From DATLMR01 sp035537555 (GTDB taxonomy: Bacteria > Acidobacteriota > Blastocatellia > UBA7656): a DNA stretch of 22,873 nucleotides. Location of the stretch: the NCBI GenBank assembly GCA_035537555.1, contig DATLMR010000007.1, forward strand, positions 1 to 22,873, in the 5' to 3' direction. Below, in pieces: positions 15,321 through 22,873 of the stretch. The position numbers and the translations under genes are program-made. The number at the start of each line of letters is the position of its first letter. The stretch's first letter is position 1. Below the pieces are notes generated by a model, which worked only from the letters and a program-made list of their open reading frames with translations, ran no database searches and had not been told where the DNA came from.

Positions 15321-16162
15321 TTGGTCGCCTTTATAATAAGGTTCCAGCCGAAGGTGCGCGCCAGCTTCCTGAAGGCCTCTTCGGGCAACAGCCTGCCCCC
15401 GGGACCAAGTTCGGCGCGGGTGAGCTGATTGACGTGGACCTCGCATCGGCTGAAGTGTCGGAAGAGCCGGAAGGCTTCTTCGCGGGTATAGGCTTTGACA
15501 AGCGGGCGGCCGCCTGTCTCGGAGTGCTCCACGTAGCGGCTCATGATCCCGGCCGGGCTATCTCTCAGCAGCTCGGCCCTGAAGAGCCCGCGCTTGAGCA
15601 TGAGGCCCGCCCAGTAATAGAGAGAGCTTCGATTATAGAGCATCACGATGGCCTGCCCGCCTTTACGCAGGACGCGATGTATTTCGCACGCGGCGCGCTC
15701 GGTGTCGGGAGTGTGGTGGATGACTCCGAAAGAGTAGACCACGTCGAAGGTCTCATCCGGAAAGCTGAGGTTTTCGGCGTCTCCGTTCGCGAACTCGCCC
15801 GCCATGCCATAGAGGTCGAACCGGCGGCGCGCTATTTCGAGGCTGCGCGGAGTGAGGTCCAGGCCCGTGACCAGAGCTCCGCCCCGGGCGAATTGGAGGA
15901 GGTCGGTCCCGGTGCCGCAGCCGACTTCGAGCAGGCGTTTGCCGCGATAGCGGTCGAACCCTATGATCTCCTTCATCCAGGGGGCGTAGACCTGATAGCG
16001 GTAGCGCTCGATGGCCTCGAAGAATTCGAGGGTCCCGAATTCCAGGCCGCTTGCTACGTGCGCGCCGCAGGGGTTCTCGCCCCACTGCTTCCGCGCGGCG
16101 CGCTTGGCGTCCCGCTCCGGGATCGATTGCGCCGCCCCGGGTTGTAGTTTTCCTTGACTCAT
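15317..16162 (-). CDS. Class I SAM-dependent methyltransferase
   Basis: The 281-residue protein has the Rossmann-like methyltransferase fold: motif I LLEVGCGTGTDLL (residues 77-89), acidic residue in TGLDLTPRSLEIARRRF, NGDAENLSFPDETFDVVYSFGVIHHTPD for the methyltransferase 11 block, then IHRVLRKGGQAIVMLYN. The N-terminal 60 residues (WGENPCGAHVASGLEFGT, FFEAIERYRYQVYAPWM) are typical of methyltransferases in glycan clusters. It probably methylates a sugar or a lipid-linked intermediate. The start at ATG 16162 lacks a strong ribosome site. Its stop overlaps the start of the next glycosyltransferase gene by four bases. The exact acceptor is unknown. Confidence 0.9.
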   Translation of the reverse strand: MSQGKLQPGAAQSIPERDAKRAARKQWGENPCGAHVASGLEFGTLEFFEAIERYRYQVYAPWMKEIIGFDRYRGKRLLEVGCGTGTDLLQFARGGALVTGLDLTPRSLEIARRRFDLYGMAGEFANGDAENLSFPDETFDVVYSFGVIHHTPDTERAACEIHRVLRKGGQAIVMLYNRSSLYYWAGLMLKRGLFRAELLRDSPAGIMSRYVEHSETGGRPLVKAYTREEAFRLFRHFSRCEVHVNQLTRAELGPGGRLLPEEAFRKLARTFGWNLIIKATK

Positions 16163-16232
16163 GTCGATCTTGTTTGCGCCGCGCCGGGCTCATAAGGCTT
16201 AATGCTCTCCGGTCCAACTCCGCAATCCGGAA

Positions 16233-17555
16233 TTACGCCCGGTTCAACCCTGCTTCAGGCTTTCCATCGAGCTCGCGCCTGAACCGGAGATAGTAGTAAA
16301 GGTAAAGAGCGTAGTCCAGGGCCATCGCGCCTGCGACCGCCCACGCGGCCCCGATGACGCCGTAGCGAGGGACCGTGACGAGCAATCCGGCAAGGCTGGT
16401 GACGGTTGTCGCTATCGCGATGTTTCGGAGCTCCGCGCCTCGGCCGTGCGATGCAAGGAACATATTGTACGGCTGAAAGAGGCCGGTGAACAGCCCCGTG
16501 AGAGCGAAGGGCAGCAGCAGAGGGGCCGCGCCCGCGTACTTTGGAAAGGCGATCTTCAGGGCTAAAGGGCCGACCACGGCGAGGCCCGTGGCGAGAGTGA
16601 TCAGGGCGATAGCGTTCCATCTCGTTATCCGCCCGGGCACGCGGTCGAGAGCGGAGAAGGCGCGGAACCTCGTGATGGCGAGGGTGCGCGCGACCGTCGT
16701 TATGGGGCCGGCCAGCTTCTGGCCGATGGCGTAAAGGCCGAGCGGCGCGAGGCCCGTCATAAAGTACGCGATTATGAGGTGATCGAATCTCGCCGATACC
16801 ATCCCCGTTATCCGCGCGAGGTATATGTTGAGGCCGTAGCCTCGAACCTCTTTGAGAATGAGCTCGATCCTGCGGGCGGGATGGTGAAAGCTCGGGCGCA
16901 GGCGGGAGATGGTCCACGCGGCGCTGACGCCCACGCCCGTCAGGTACGCGACGAGCGCCGTGGCCGCCGTGAGCCGGTGGACGAGCGCCAGAGTGACCAG
17001 CAGGAGGAGGTAAGACCAGGACATCACCAGCTGGAAGAGCGAGAGCCTCCGAATGCGGTTCAAGCCCTGGCAGCTCTGCTCGACGAGCCATTGAAACGGC
17101 TGGAAGAGGGCAAAGGCCGCGACGGCGAGCAGCAGCCAGCGAACGTTCTTCCCGAAGATGAGGTCTATCGGCACGGCCGCGACGGCCACGAATGCGGCGA
17201 AAGCCAGGCTGATCGCTCCCGCCATCAAAGTGAGCGCGCCGAGCGTCTGTCGCTCCTCGTCCTCATCCCTGGCGAGGGCGAGCAGGCGCGAGCCGGCGGA
17301 GAAGATGCCGACCTCGAAGAAGAGCCCGCCGATGACGATTATGCTCAGGCAGAAAGTGAAGCGGCCCATCTCCGAGGGCTCCATCCATCGCCCCTGAATC
17401 AGGCTGACGAGCAGGCCCGCGAACATCGACCCCGTGTGGGCCGAAAAGAGCATCCCGGTCTGCTTGCCGGTCTCGCCGAGCCTGAGCCGCGAGCCGAAAA
17501 GAGAGACGCGCGAAGCCGTCGTGGCGGGCAGCTGGTTTTCAAGGTCTCCGTCCAA
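16233..17555 (-). CDS. Wzx-like polysaccharide flippase
   Basis: The 440-residue, very hydrophobic protein has about 12 membrane segments and belongs to the MATE/MOP-superfamily oligosaccharide flippases, which move lipid-linked repeat units across the inner membrane. Signs are SAHTGSMFAGLLVSLIQGRWMEP in helix 1, YGLNIYLARITGMVSARFDHLIIAYF with the GLAPLGLYAIGQKL loop in the middle and RYGVIGAAWAVAGAMALDYALYLYYYL near the end. The start is uncertain: TTG 17555 has GAGGAG only 3 bases upstream, which is too close, whereas the ATG at 17456 (MLFSAH) begins right before the first helix but lacks a good site. The gene lies 24 bases after the zinc-ribbon gene, in the middle of the operon. Confidence 0.88.
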   Translation of the reverse strand: MDGDLENQLPATTASRVSLFGSRLRLGETGKQTGMLFSAHTGSMFAGLLVSLIQGRWMEPSEMGRFTFCLSIIVIGGLFFEVGIFSAGSRLLALARDEDEERQTLGALTLMAGAISLAFAAFVAVAAVPIDLIFGKNVRWLLLAVAAFALFQPFQWLVEQSCQGLNRIRRLSLFQLVMSWSYLLLLVTLALVHRLTAATALVAYLTGVGVSAAWTISRLRPSFHHPARRIELILKEVRGYGLNIYLARITGMVSARFDHLIIAYFMTGLAPLGLYAIGQKLAGPITTVARTLAITRFRAFSALDRVPGRITRWNAIALITLATGLAVVGPLALKIAFPKYAGAAPLLLPFALTGLFTGLFQPYNMFLASHGRGAELRNIAIATTVTSLAGLLVTVPRYGVIGAAWAVAGAMALDYALYLYYYLRFRRELDGKPEAGLNRA

Positions 17556-17579
17556 TGACTCCTCGGGTACACAAAGATG

Positions 17580-17969
17580 TTAGGCGCGATCCCGGCCGCC
17601 GGTGACTCCGTGCAGCTCGCGAACTTTTTGTATGAAGCTCAGGAAGGGCAGCCTGTAGCCGCAGCGCGGGCAGTAACTGTCCCTCCTGATATAGATCTCT
17701 TCGACAGCGTTCAGGAATTCCATCTTTCGAAATTCGAGAAGCGAATCTCTCGGCAACCCGAAGAAGGTCGGGTTGAACGCGCCGAAGTCCACCTGGCAGA
17801 AGCCGCAGAGGACGAGGGTGACATCGGCGGATATCCGCATCTCGGCATAGGTGTGTCTCCTCGCTATAGCGTGCTCGATCTCGTGGGGATCGGTCCCGCA
17901 CTCCATGCAGGGAGCCACGTCCGTGACCTCCAACTGGGTATGACAGATTGGGCAGGCGTTATCGCTCAT
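17580..17969 (-). CDS. Small double zinc-ribbon protein in the glycan operon (129 residues)
   Basis: I start at ATG 17969 (MSDNACPICH), with AGGA 7 bases upstream; a longer frame to 18083 would overlap the preceding AsnB gene by 90 bases. Four CxxC pairs are visible: C6-C9, C21-C24, C55-C58 and C100-C103, enough for two zinc-binding sites. Between them is a conserved-looking stretch (FCQVDFGAFNPTFFGLPRDS, KMEFLNAVEEIYIRRDSYCPRCG). There is no membrane segment or signal peptide, so it is cytosolic. I do not recognise the family. Its position between AsnB and the flippase (gaps of 23 and 24 bases) suggests it serves the same pathway, as a structural, chaperone or regulatory protein, but nothing shows which. 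Confidence 0.75.
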   Translation of the reverse strand: MSDNACPICHTQLEVTDVAPCMECGTDPHEIEHAIARRHTYAEMRISADVTLVLCGFCQVDFGAFNPTFFGLPRDSLLEFRKMEFLNAVEEIYIRRDSYCPRCGYRLPFLSFIQKVRELHGVTGGRDRA

Positions 17970-17992
17970 CTTGATCCTGCGCCGGGCATGAT

Positions 17993-20047
17993 TCAGCGGG
18001 GGCGGTTTGCATTCATGGCCCCGGCCTCGCACTCGGCGGGCGACGGCCCCGCGCCCGTTTCCCGGCCCGGCCCTTCGATCCATCGTTCATACCAGAGGCT
18101 CAGATTGAAGAGGCTCCAGAGGTAGAAGGAGTAGTTGACCTTGCCTTCCCGCTGCTGCCTGAGCAGCTCCTTCAAATAGGCCCGGTCGAATATCTCTCTG
18201 CGGTTCAAGGGCGAGTTGAGGAGGGTACTCTCCACGAACCCTCCGAGCCTGTCGAACATCCAATCGTTGATCGGCGCGCCGAAGCCCTTCTTCCTTCGGC
18301 CCAGCACGCCATCGGGAATCATACCGCGCAGGGCGCGCTTGAGTATGTACTTGGTCTCCCCGTCGCGGTACTTCATCGAGCTCGGAATGGCCGTTGCAAA
18401 CTCCACCAGGCGGTGGTCGAGGAACGGCACGCGGGCTTCGACCGAAGTCGCCATGGTTACCTTATCGACTCGCATGAGCAGGAGCTCGGCGAGCCTGAGC
18501 TTCAGCTCCTGGTAAATCATGCGCTCGAGCTGGTCCGCCTCCGGCCGCTCGGCGAGGAGCCGGTTGAGGTCTTCCAGGACGACCGAGTGGGATGTGAGGC
18601 CGCCCGCGCGGCTGCCGGTCGCGGCCGAGAGCCTCCGCTTGATCGCGGGCGAGAGCAACTTTTGCTTGTGCGTCTCATCGAAGACGAAAGCGCCGCTCCA
18701 GAAGAGCTCTTCGCCGTTTGCGAGCCTGCGGAGGAGGTCGGGCACGACTTTGCTCCACCTGGGAGGCAGGGCGACGGAGCCCGCGCCGTAGACGGCTGAA
18801 AGCGCCGAGGCGGCCGCGCGCCGCGCGCCCTCCGGGAGGCGGACGAGATGTTTCCACGCGCGGTCGTAGAACTTGAGGTAGTGGGTGTAATCGCTATAGC
18901 CGCAGAACAGCTCGTCGGCGCCCTCTCCGACCTGAACGACGGTGGTGCCGGTCTGTTTCGCGAGCTTCGACACGTAATAGAGCGGGACGCAGACGGGGTC
19001 GGCGATGGGCTCGTCCTGATGAAAGATGAGGCGGGGGAGAAAGTCCAGGAAGTCGTCCTGGCTTATCAGGATTTCGTGGTGATCCGTGCCGTACTCGCGC
19101 GCGACCATGCGCGCTTCCTCCAGCTCGTTGAACTCCGGCTTATCCGAGAACCCGACGGTGAAAGTGCGGACGGGCCGGCCCATCAATCGCGACATCAAGG
19201 CGACGTTCGCGGTCGAATCGATGCCGCCGGAGAGGAAGACTCCGAAGGGCACGTCGCTCATCATGCGCTTCTCGATCGATTCGACGAGCAGGCGGCGAAG
19301 CTCGGCCGCCAGCTCGTCTTCGCTTCGCCCCTTCAATTCGGCGACCTTGTCCCCGGAAGCGATGGCGTCCCAGTAACGCTCCACCCGCACCTCTCCCCGC
19401 CTGTCGCAGGTGAGCATGCATCCGGCGGGGAGTTTTCGGATGCCCGCGAAGAGAGTGCCGGGCGCGGGCGTCGTCAGGAAGGTGAGGTAGTGGTAAAGCG
19501 CCTCCTCGTCTATATCCCTGCTGACGGAAGGATGCGCGAGCAGGGCTTTGATCTCCGATGCGAAGAGGAGCCGGCCGCCGGAGATCGCGTAGTAAAGCGG
19601 CTTCACGCCTATCCGGTCCCGCGCGAGCACGAGCCGTCGCGCCTGTGCGTCCCAGAGAGCGACGGCGAAATCGCCTTCGATCTCGCGGACGAAGTCGAGC
19701 CCGCGCTCTTCATAAAGATGGACTATAGTCTCGGTATCCGTGCGCGAGCGATAGACGTGGCCGCGCTCGGCAAGCCCCGCTCTCAGTATCTCGTGGTTGT
19801 AAATCTCTCCGTTGAATGTGATCCAGACGCTCGCGTCTTCGTTAGGCATGGGATTGTGGCCCGCCGAGCTCAGGTCGACTATCGAGAGGCGGCGGTGGCC
19901 GAGCCCGACGCGCCGATCGGGGGTGACGTACGCGCCCGCATCGTCAGGCCCGCGATGCGTCATGGTATCGCGCATCTTTGCGACGACCTCCGCGTCCACG
20001 CCCGGCCGGCCCGTGCCGTATTCGTATATCCCGCAAATCCCGCACAT
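17993..20047 (-). CDS. asnB: Asparagine-synthase-like glutamine amidotransferase (AsnB type)
   Basis: The 684-residue protein starts MCGICGIYEYGT, so the Cys2 nucleophile of class II glutamine amidotransferases is free after Met removal. The N-terminal half hydrolyses glutamine (HRGPDDAGAY, LGHRRLSIVDLS, FNGEIYNH). The C-terminal half has the ATP-binding SGGIDS loop (S273-S278) and the QVGEGADELFCGYSDY motif. The enzyme amidates a carboxyl group: aspartate to asparagine in the classic reaction. In glycan clusters related proteins amidate uronic acids or other acidic sugars, and I favour that here because the gene lies in a polysaccharide operon. It is somewhat longer than usual, mainly by a polar tail (the last 30 or so residues). 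No strong ribosome site precedes ATG 20047. Confidence 0.92.
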   Translation of the reverse strand: MCGICGIYEYGTGRPGVDAEVVAKMRDTMTHRGPDDAGAYVTPDRRVGLGHRRLSIVDLSSAGHNPMPNEDASVWITFNGEIYNHEILRAGLAERGHVYRSRTDTETIVHLYEERGLDFVREIEGDFAVALWDAQARRLVLARDRIGVKPLYYAISGGRLLFASEIKALLAHPSVSRDIDEEALYHYLTFLTTPAPGTLFAGIRKLPAGCMLTCDRRGEVRVERYWDAIASGDKVAELKGRSEDELAAELRRLLVESIEKRMMSDVPFGVFLSGGIDSTANVALMSRLMGRPVRTFTVGFSDKPEFNELEEARMVAREYGTDHHEILISQDDFLDFLPRLIFHQDEPIADPVCVPLYYVSKLAKQTGTTVVQVGEGADELFCGYSDYTHYLKFYDRAWKHLVRLPEGARRAAASALSAVYGAGSVALPPRWSKVVPDLLRRLANGEELFWSGAFVFDETHKQKLLSPAIKRRLSAATGSRAGGLTSHSVVLEDLNRLLAERPEADQLERMIYQELKLRLAELLLMRVDKVTMATSVEARVPFLDHRLVEFATAIPSSMKYRDGETKYILKRALRGMIPDGVLGRRKKGFGAPINDWMFDRLGGFVESTLLNSPLNRREIFDRAYLKELLRQQREGKVNYSFYLWSLFNLSLWYERWIEGPGRETGAGPSPAECEAGAMNANRPR

Positions 20048-20095
20048 AATTAAACGTGATCCGGGTAGCTCGAAGGCGGAATATCGGCTCTCGAA

Positions 20096-22192
20096 TTACG
20101 GCTTCGAGCCGCCTTCGCTTTCGCCCGGCAACTTCTTCAATCTCTCTTCTTCTCCGGCCCTGAAAGGGATCACCAGAAAAACGACCTCGAACGGAACCGT
20201 TCTAACGGCCCGGTATATGATACCAGATGAGGGCGTCCGGGTGCCGTAGGCCTCCGAGGTCCATCGCCTGGACCGTTTCACCTCGAGATCATGGCCGTCC
20301 CTCGGAATTATCGCGAGGGCGTATTCCCGATCTCGGGAGAGGTCGCGCGCGACCGCGCGATTATCACTTTCGACGGATACTTCGAGGCCCGAATCGAAGT
20401 TGAAGAAGAACTCGAATTCATGCTCTCCCCGCCCTTCGAATATATCTCGGACGATCCAGTATCCTTCCTGTTTTTCGAACGTGAAGACGCGGCGGTGCGT
20501 GACCGGCTCTGCCAGATCGGCATAAGCATAGTGTTCGGCGTCGAGCACGTCGCGCTCGATCGTGCTCTCCCACCCATTCACGCGCGGAACGATGTTGGGG
20601 CCGAGGGCGAATACCTGGCCTTCGGACACGCGGCTGATGTCGCGCCGGTCGATTCGCACCGTGTTGTGATAAGGGGTGGAGCGGAAGGCGTTGCGCCACC
20701 GCTCGTCGGCCGTGTAGACGAAGGTGCCGGGGTCGCGCAGGAAGGTCCGCCCGAAGGCGAATATCTCGAAAGAGAGCGCGTCCGAGTGGGCGTGCGAGCC
20801 ATGCCCGTTCGCCCCGTGATCTCCACAGTCGATGATGGAATAAAACGGCCCTCTTCTTTGAATGAAGATCCGCGCGTCATCGAAGGCGCGGGATTGCGCC
20901 CGGTCCTCGGCGGCGGAGAGGCTTTCGAAGGCCTCTCTGCCTTCCTCGCCGAACCACCATACCGCTTCTTCATCGAGGCGGCTCGACTGTTTGAAAGCGT
21001 CATTTTCGACGAGCACGGCGGCGAGCGACATCAGGTACGAGTGATCGATAGCGGGCCGCTCGCTGAACTTCAACAGCCGCCCGTCGTCCGAATCGCCGAT
21101 TATAGGGGCCGTGCCGTCGGGCTTCAGGTAATGGCGGACGAACTCGAACATCCTCTCGAGCCGCTCCCACGCCTTGCCGGGCAGGTCCACGCGACTCGCG
21201 CGGCTGATCGCGAAGAAGAGCGCGAATATTTCGAGAACGAAGCGGTGGTATGAGGTCGAGCCCTCGTAGCTCACGCCGTCGGAAAGCACCTGGCGGTCGA
21301 GCTCTTCGAGCAGGCGCGGCGCGCTGTAGCTTACCCACGCCCGCGACTCTTTCAGCTCGGGCAGCATCATGCCGATGGTGTAAAGGCCGATAAGATCTGA
21401 AAGATAGTGATTGCTGGCCGCGCGATACGAGAATTCCAGGTTCGACCGGATGAACCGGCCGTGGGCAAGCATCATCTTCAAGATCAGCTCGACGACCTCT
21501 TCGGACGTGTTTCGAGAAGCGCGGAACAGGTCGAGGGCGGCCAGAATATTGACCGCGCGAATGCCCGCTTCCATCGCCACGGTCCAGTTCGCTCCGAAGC
21601 GAGGCGGGTTCTCTTCGTACCACGAGGCTATCTGGAGCAGGAATTCGTCCGAGTAGGCCTCATCTCCGGTGAGGGCGAAGGCGCGCCCGAGCGCGGGCAG
21701 GTGTTGCAGGCGGTTCAATTCCCATACCCTGCGAATGTCGGAGCCGCGCCGTGCGCGCATAGGCATCTCGGTGTAGTGAAGCAGGGGCCATCGCATCTGC
21801 GTGAAGGGGTCGGCGTGCCAGTCGATCATAGGCCCCATCTGCAATTCGCGGCCGAAGATCGTGATTCGATGAGAGAGGATGGCGTCGGCCTCGCGCGTCG
21901 TCTCCGCGACGGATTCGGGGAAGTTCTGGTGGATGATCTCGGCCGTCCGGCCCAGGTCCGAGAGCCCGGCGGTCAGGTGCGTGCGGCGGCGCTCGCGAAT
22001 GCTCAGCGCGACATCCGTTACGGAAGCGCCTTCGAGCGAGCGCGTGAGGTCCTCAGCCGTCACATAGCCCGAGCCCGGATGATCGAGCGCGCGACTGAGT
22101 GAGCGCGACAATCTACGGCGCGCGCGCAGCAGGACCTCTCCGGCAATCTCTCCGGGACTCAGCCCTTGAACCTTCTCGCGAATTTTAGACAG
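20096..22192 (-). CDS. Heparinase II/III-like polysaccharide lyase, non-standard start
   Basis: The gene should depolymerise an acidic glycan by beta-elimination. An N-terminal (alpha/alpha) toroid (RWPLLHY, WELNRLQHLPALGRAFALTGDEAY, GANWTVAMEAGIRAVN, ASNHYLSDLIGLYTIG, YEGSTSYHRFV) is followed by the beta-rich heparinase II/III domain with HGSHAHSDALSFEIFAFG and FRSTPYHNTVRID. No signal peptide is clear, so cell location is uncertain. The usual N-terminal family motif SPGEIAGEV lies upstream of the first standard start codon (TTG 22111). The frame stays open back to an in-frame TAA at 22220-22222, but contains no ATG, GTG or TTG there. I propose CTG 22192 (LSKIREKVQGLSPGEIAGEV), giving 698 residues, but ATT or ATA starts or a sequencing error are possible. 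Gaps to its neighbours are 27 and 48 bases. Confidence 0.8.
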   Translation of the reverse strand: MSKIREKVQGLSPGEIAGEVLLRARRRLSRSLSRALDHPGSGYVTAEDLTRSLEGASVTDVALSIRERRRTHLTAGLSDLGRTAEIIHQNFPESVAETTREADAILSHRITIFGRELQMGPMIDWHADPFTQMRWPLLHYTEMPMRARRGSDIRRVWELNRLQHLPALGRAFALTGDEAYSDEFLLQIASWYEENPPRFGANWTVAMEAGIRAVNILAALDLFRASRNTSEEVVELILKMMLAHGRFIRSNLEFSYRAASNHYLSDLIGLYTIGMMLPELKESRAWVSYSAPRLLEELDRQVLSDGVSYEGSTSYHRFVLEIFALFFAISRASRVDLPGKAWERLERMFEFVRHYLKPDGTAPIIGDSDDGRLLKFSERPAIDHSYLMSLAAVLVENDAFKQSSRLDEEAVWWFGEEGREAFESLSAAEDRAQSRAFDDARIFIQRRGPFYSIIDCGDHGANGHGSHAHSDALSFEIFAFGRTFLRDPGTFVYTADERWRNAFRSTPYHNTVRIDRRDISRVSEGQVFALGPNIVPRVNGWESTIERDVLDAEHYAYADLAEPVTHRRVFTFEKQEGYWIVRDIFEGRGEHEFEFFFNFDSGLEVSVESDNRAVARDLSRDREYALAIIPRDGHDLEVKRSRRWTSEAYGTRTPSSGIIYRAVRTVPFEVVFLVIPFRAGEEERLKKLPGESEGGSKP

Positions 22193-22219
22193 CTTTTCTA
22201 CTCTTATGACTCGTGATGC

Positions 22220-22873
22220 TTAACTCAAGCTCGCTGTTTCGCCGCCGCCGGAATATCTGCCGCCCTCGGCAACGGAGAGCAGCAGCCCGAGCATGAAGAA
22301 GAGATACAAGTTTAAATCCGAATACGCCCCGCTGGTAAGGGTGAGGCCGGAAATCCAGTAGCCCACGGCTATGGCGATGTAGCACGCGGCGGCCGCGCGT
22401 TCATCCGGCCTGCGCGCGCGCGCGAGGGCGCGATACCCCATCAGGAAGATTGAGGCGTGCGCGGCCACGTAGATGGCGCAGGCGATAAGCCCAAGCTCCG
22501 CTGCTATCCACAATACGTTCGAATGCGGGCTGCTCGCGGCCCGGGCGTCCAGGATCGATTCGCGGGTCTCGCCCGTGCTCGAATACTTCTTCGAGTAATA
22601 ATCCGAGTAATTCCCGAGGCCGACGCCGGCCGAGGGGTTTTCAAGAGCGATCTTCGCGGCGGCCTTCCAGGTGGCGAGCCTGCCGTAAGCGTTACGGGGG
22701 CTCGCGAGCCGCTCCTTGATCGAGGCGGCTCCGAACAGGGCGGCCCACGAGATGATTACCGCGACGACGAGCGAGCCCGTCACGAGCGCCGTCGCCCAGG
22801 GCGACGGCGCGGAGATCCTGGCCCCGAGAAGATCGATACCCCGCCGCCCGCTCGCTCGCTCGCTCGCTCGCTC
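22220..22873 (-). CDS. O-antigen ligase/polymerase-like membrane protein, C-terminal part
   Basis: The frame is open to the right edge, so 217 residues of the C-terminal part are seen. It is a Wzy/WaaL (Wzy_C) family protein, which joins or polymerises lipid-linked glycan units on the periplasmic side. Signs are the helix SLVVAVIISWAALFG, the periplasmic segment ALENPSAGVGLGNYSDYYSKKY, SPHSNVLWIAAELGLIACAIYVA and the closing helices (YWISGLTLTSG, YLFFMLGLLLS). Just inside the edge is a GAGC tandem repeat that codes for repeated Glu-Arg-Ala-Ser; see the repeat entry. It is the first operon gene in this window, but more may lie upstream. Whether it is ligase or polymerase cannot be settled. Confidence 0.82.
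   Translation of the reverse strand, partial: ERASERASGRRGIDLLGARISAPSPWATALVTGSLVVAVIISWAALFGAASIKERLASPRNAYGRLATWKAAAKIALENPSAGVGLGNYSDYYSKKYSSTGETRESILDARAASSPHSNVLWIAAELGLIACAIYVAAHASIFLMGYRALARARRPDERAAAACYIAIAVGYWISGLTLTSGAYSDLNLYLFFMLGLLLSVAEGGRYSGGGETASLS
22850..22873. repeat. Tetranucleotide tandem repeat (GCTC on plus, GAGC on minus), at least six copies
   Basis: Six complete GCTC units run from 22850 to the window end without a mismatch, and the tract may continue. It lies in frame within the O-antigen-ligase-like gene, encoding Glu-Arg-Ala-Ser repeats in the minus-strand frame. Because four bases are not a multiple of three, gain or loss of one unit would shift the reading frame. 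Confidence 0.9.

Noticed and set aside
15321..15446. Longer N-terminus for the GT4 glycosyltransferase
   Set aside because: It would overlap the methyltransferase gene by about 130 bases, while GTG 15320 has a coupling overlap and AAGG upstream.
18848..20053. Plus-strand ORF of 401 codons opposite asnB
   Set aside because: It lacks motifs and a ribosome site and mirrors the codons of a clear AsnB gene.
20291..21253. Plus-strand ORF of 320 codons opposite the heparinase gene
   Set aside because: It is an antisense shadow; the minus frame has the heparinase II/III motifs.

Overview
The window is gene-dense, GC-rich bacterial DNA with no rRNA, tRNA, CRISPR array or transposase that I can recognise. 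Gram-negative-type genes (a signal-peptide glucoamylase, a Wzx-like flippase, an O-antigen-ligase-like protein) and an lmo0937-type small membrane protein suggest an environmental soil or sediment bacterium. Acidobacteriota (Blastocatellia-like) is my best guess, but this is an impression from gene content, not a proven assignment.

Left part (1-7401, plus strand): the 3' end of a XylG-type sugar ABC ATPase and its XylH-type permease form an operon. They are followed by a secreted GH15 glucoamylase/glucodextranase with a C-terminal CBM48-like domain, the 23S rRNA/tRNA methyltransferase RlmN with a promoter placed for a leaderless mRNA, and an uncharacterised 508-residue protein ending in a PD-(D/E)xK nuclease-like core.

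Middle (7440-8450): a strong terminator and three very small membrane-protein genes on the minus strand, each with an excellent Shine-Dalgarno sequence. One of them (49 residues, lmo0937 family) is easily missed. Next to them lies a roughly 130-bp inverted-repeat element that two converging reading frames run into.

Right part (8375-22873, minus strand, transcribed right to left): ten tightly packed genes form a surface or exopolysaccharide operon. In transcription order they are O-antigen ligase/polymerase (cut by the window end), heparinase II/III-like lyase, AsnB-type amidotransferase, a two-zinc-ribbon small protein, Wzx-like flippase, SAM methyltransferase, a GT4 glycosyltransferase with an unusual N-terminal membrane-anchored domain, a second glycosyltransferase, a membrane-embedded spermidine-synthase-like protein, and a PaaK/CapK-like adenylate-forming enzyme. 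A plausible reading is that the glycosyltransferases build a lipid-linked repeat, the methyltransferase, AsnB and PaaK-like enzymes decorate it, the flippase exports it, the ligase/polymerase polymerises or attaches it, and the lyase trims it.

The most unusual points are: a GAGC tetranucleotide repeat inside the O-antigen ligase gene at the window edge (possible phase variation); a heparinase gene whose conserved N-terminus lies upstream of every standard start codon; the spermidine-synthase-like membrane protein and the zinc-ribbon protein of unknown role within the glycan operon; the uncharacterised PD-(D/E)xK protein; and two small elements with GGGAGC...GCTCCC termini, one abutting three 14-bp tandem repeats. 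No stretch longer than about 300 bases is without a gene. The longest gap, 8105-8374, holds only a doubtful small ORF and part of a repeat element.
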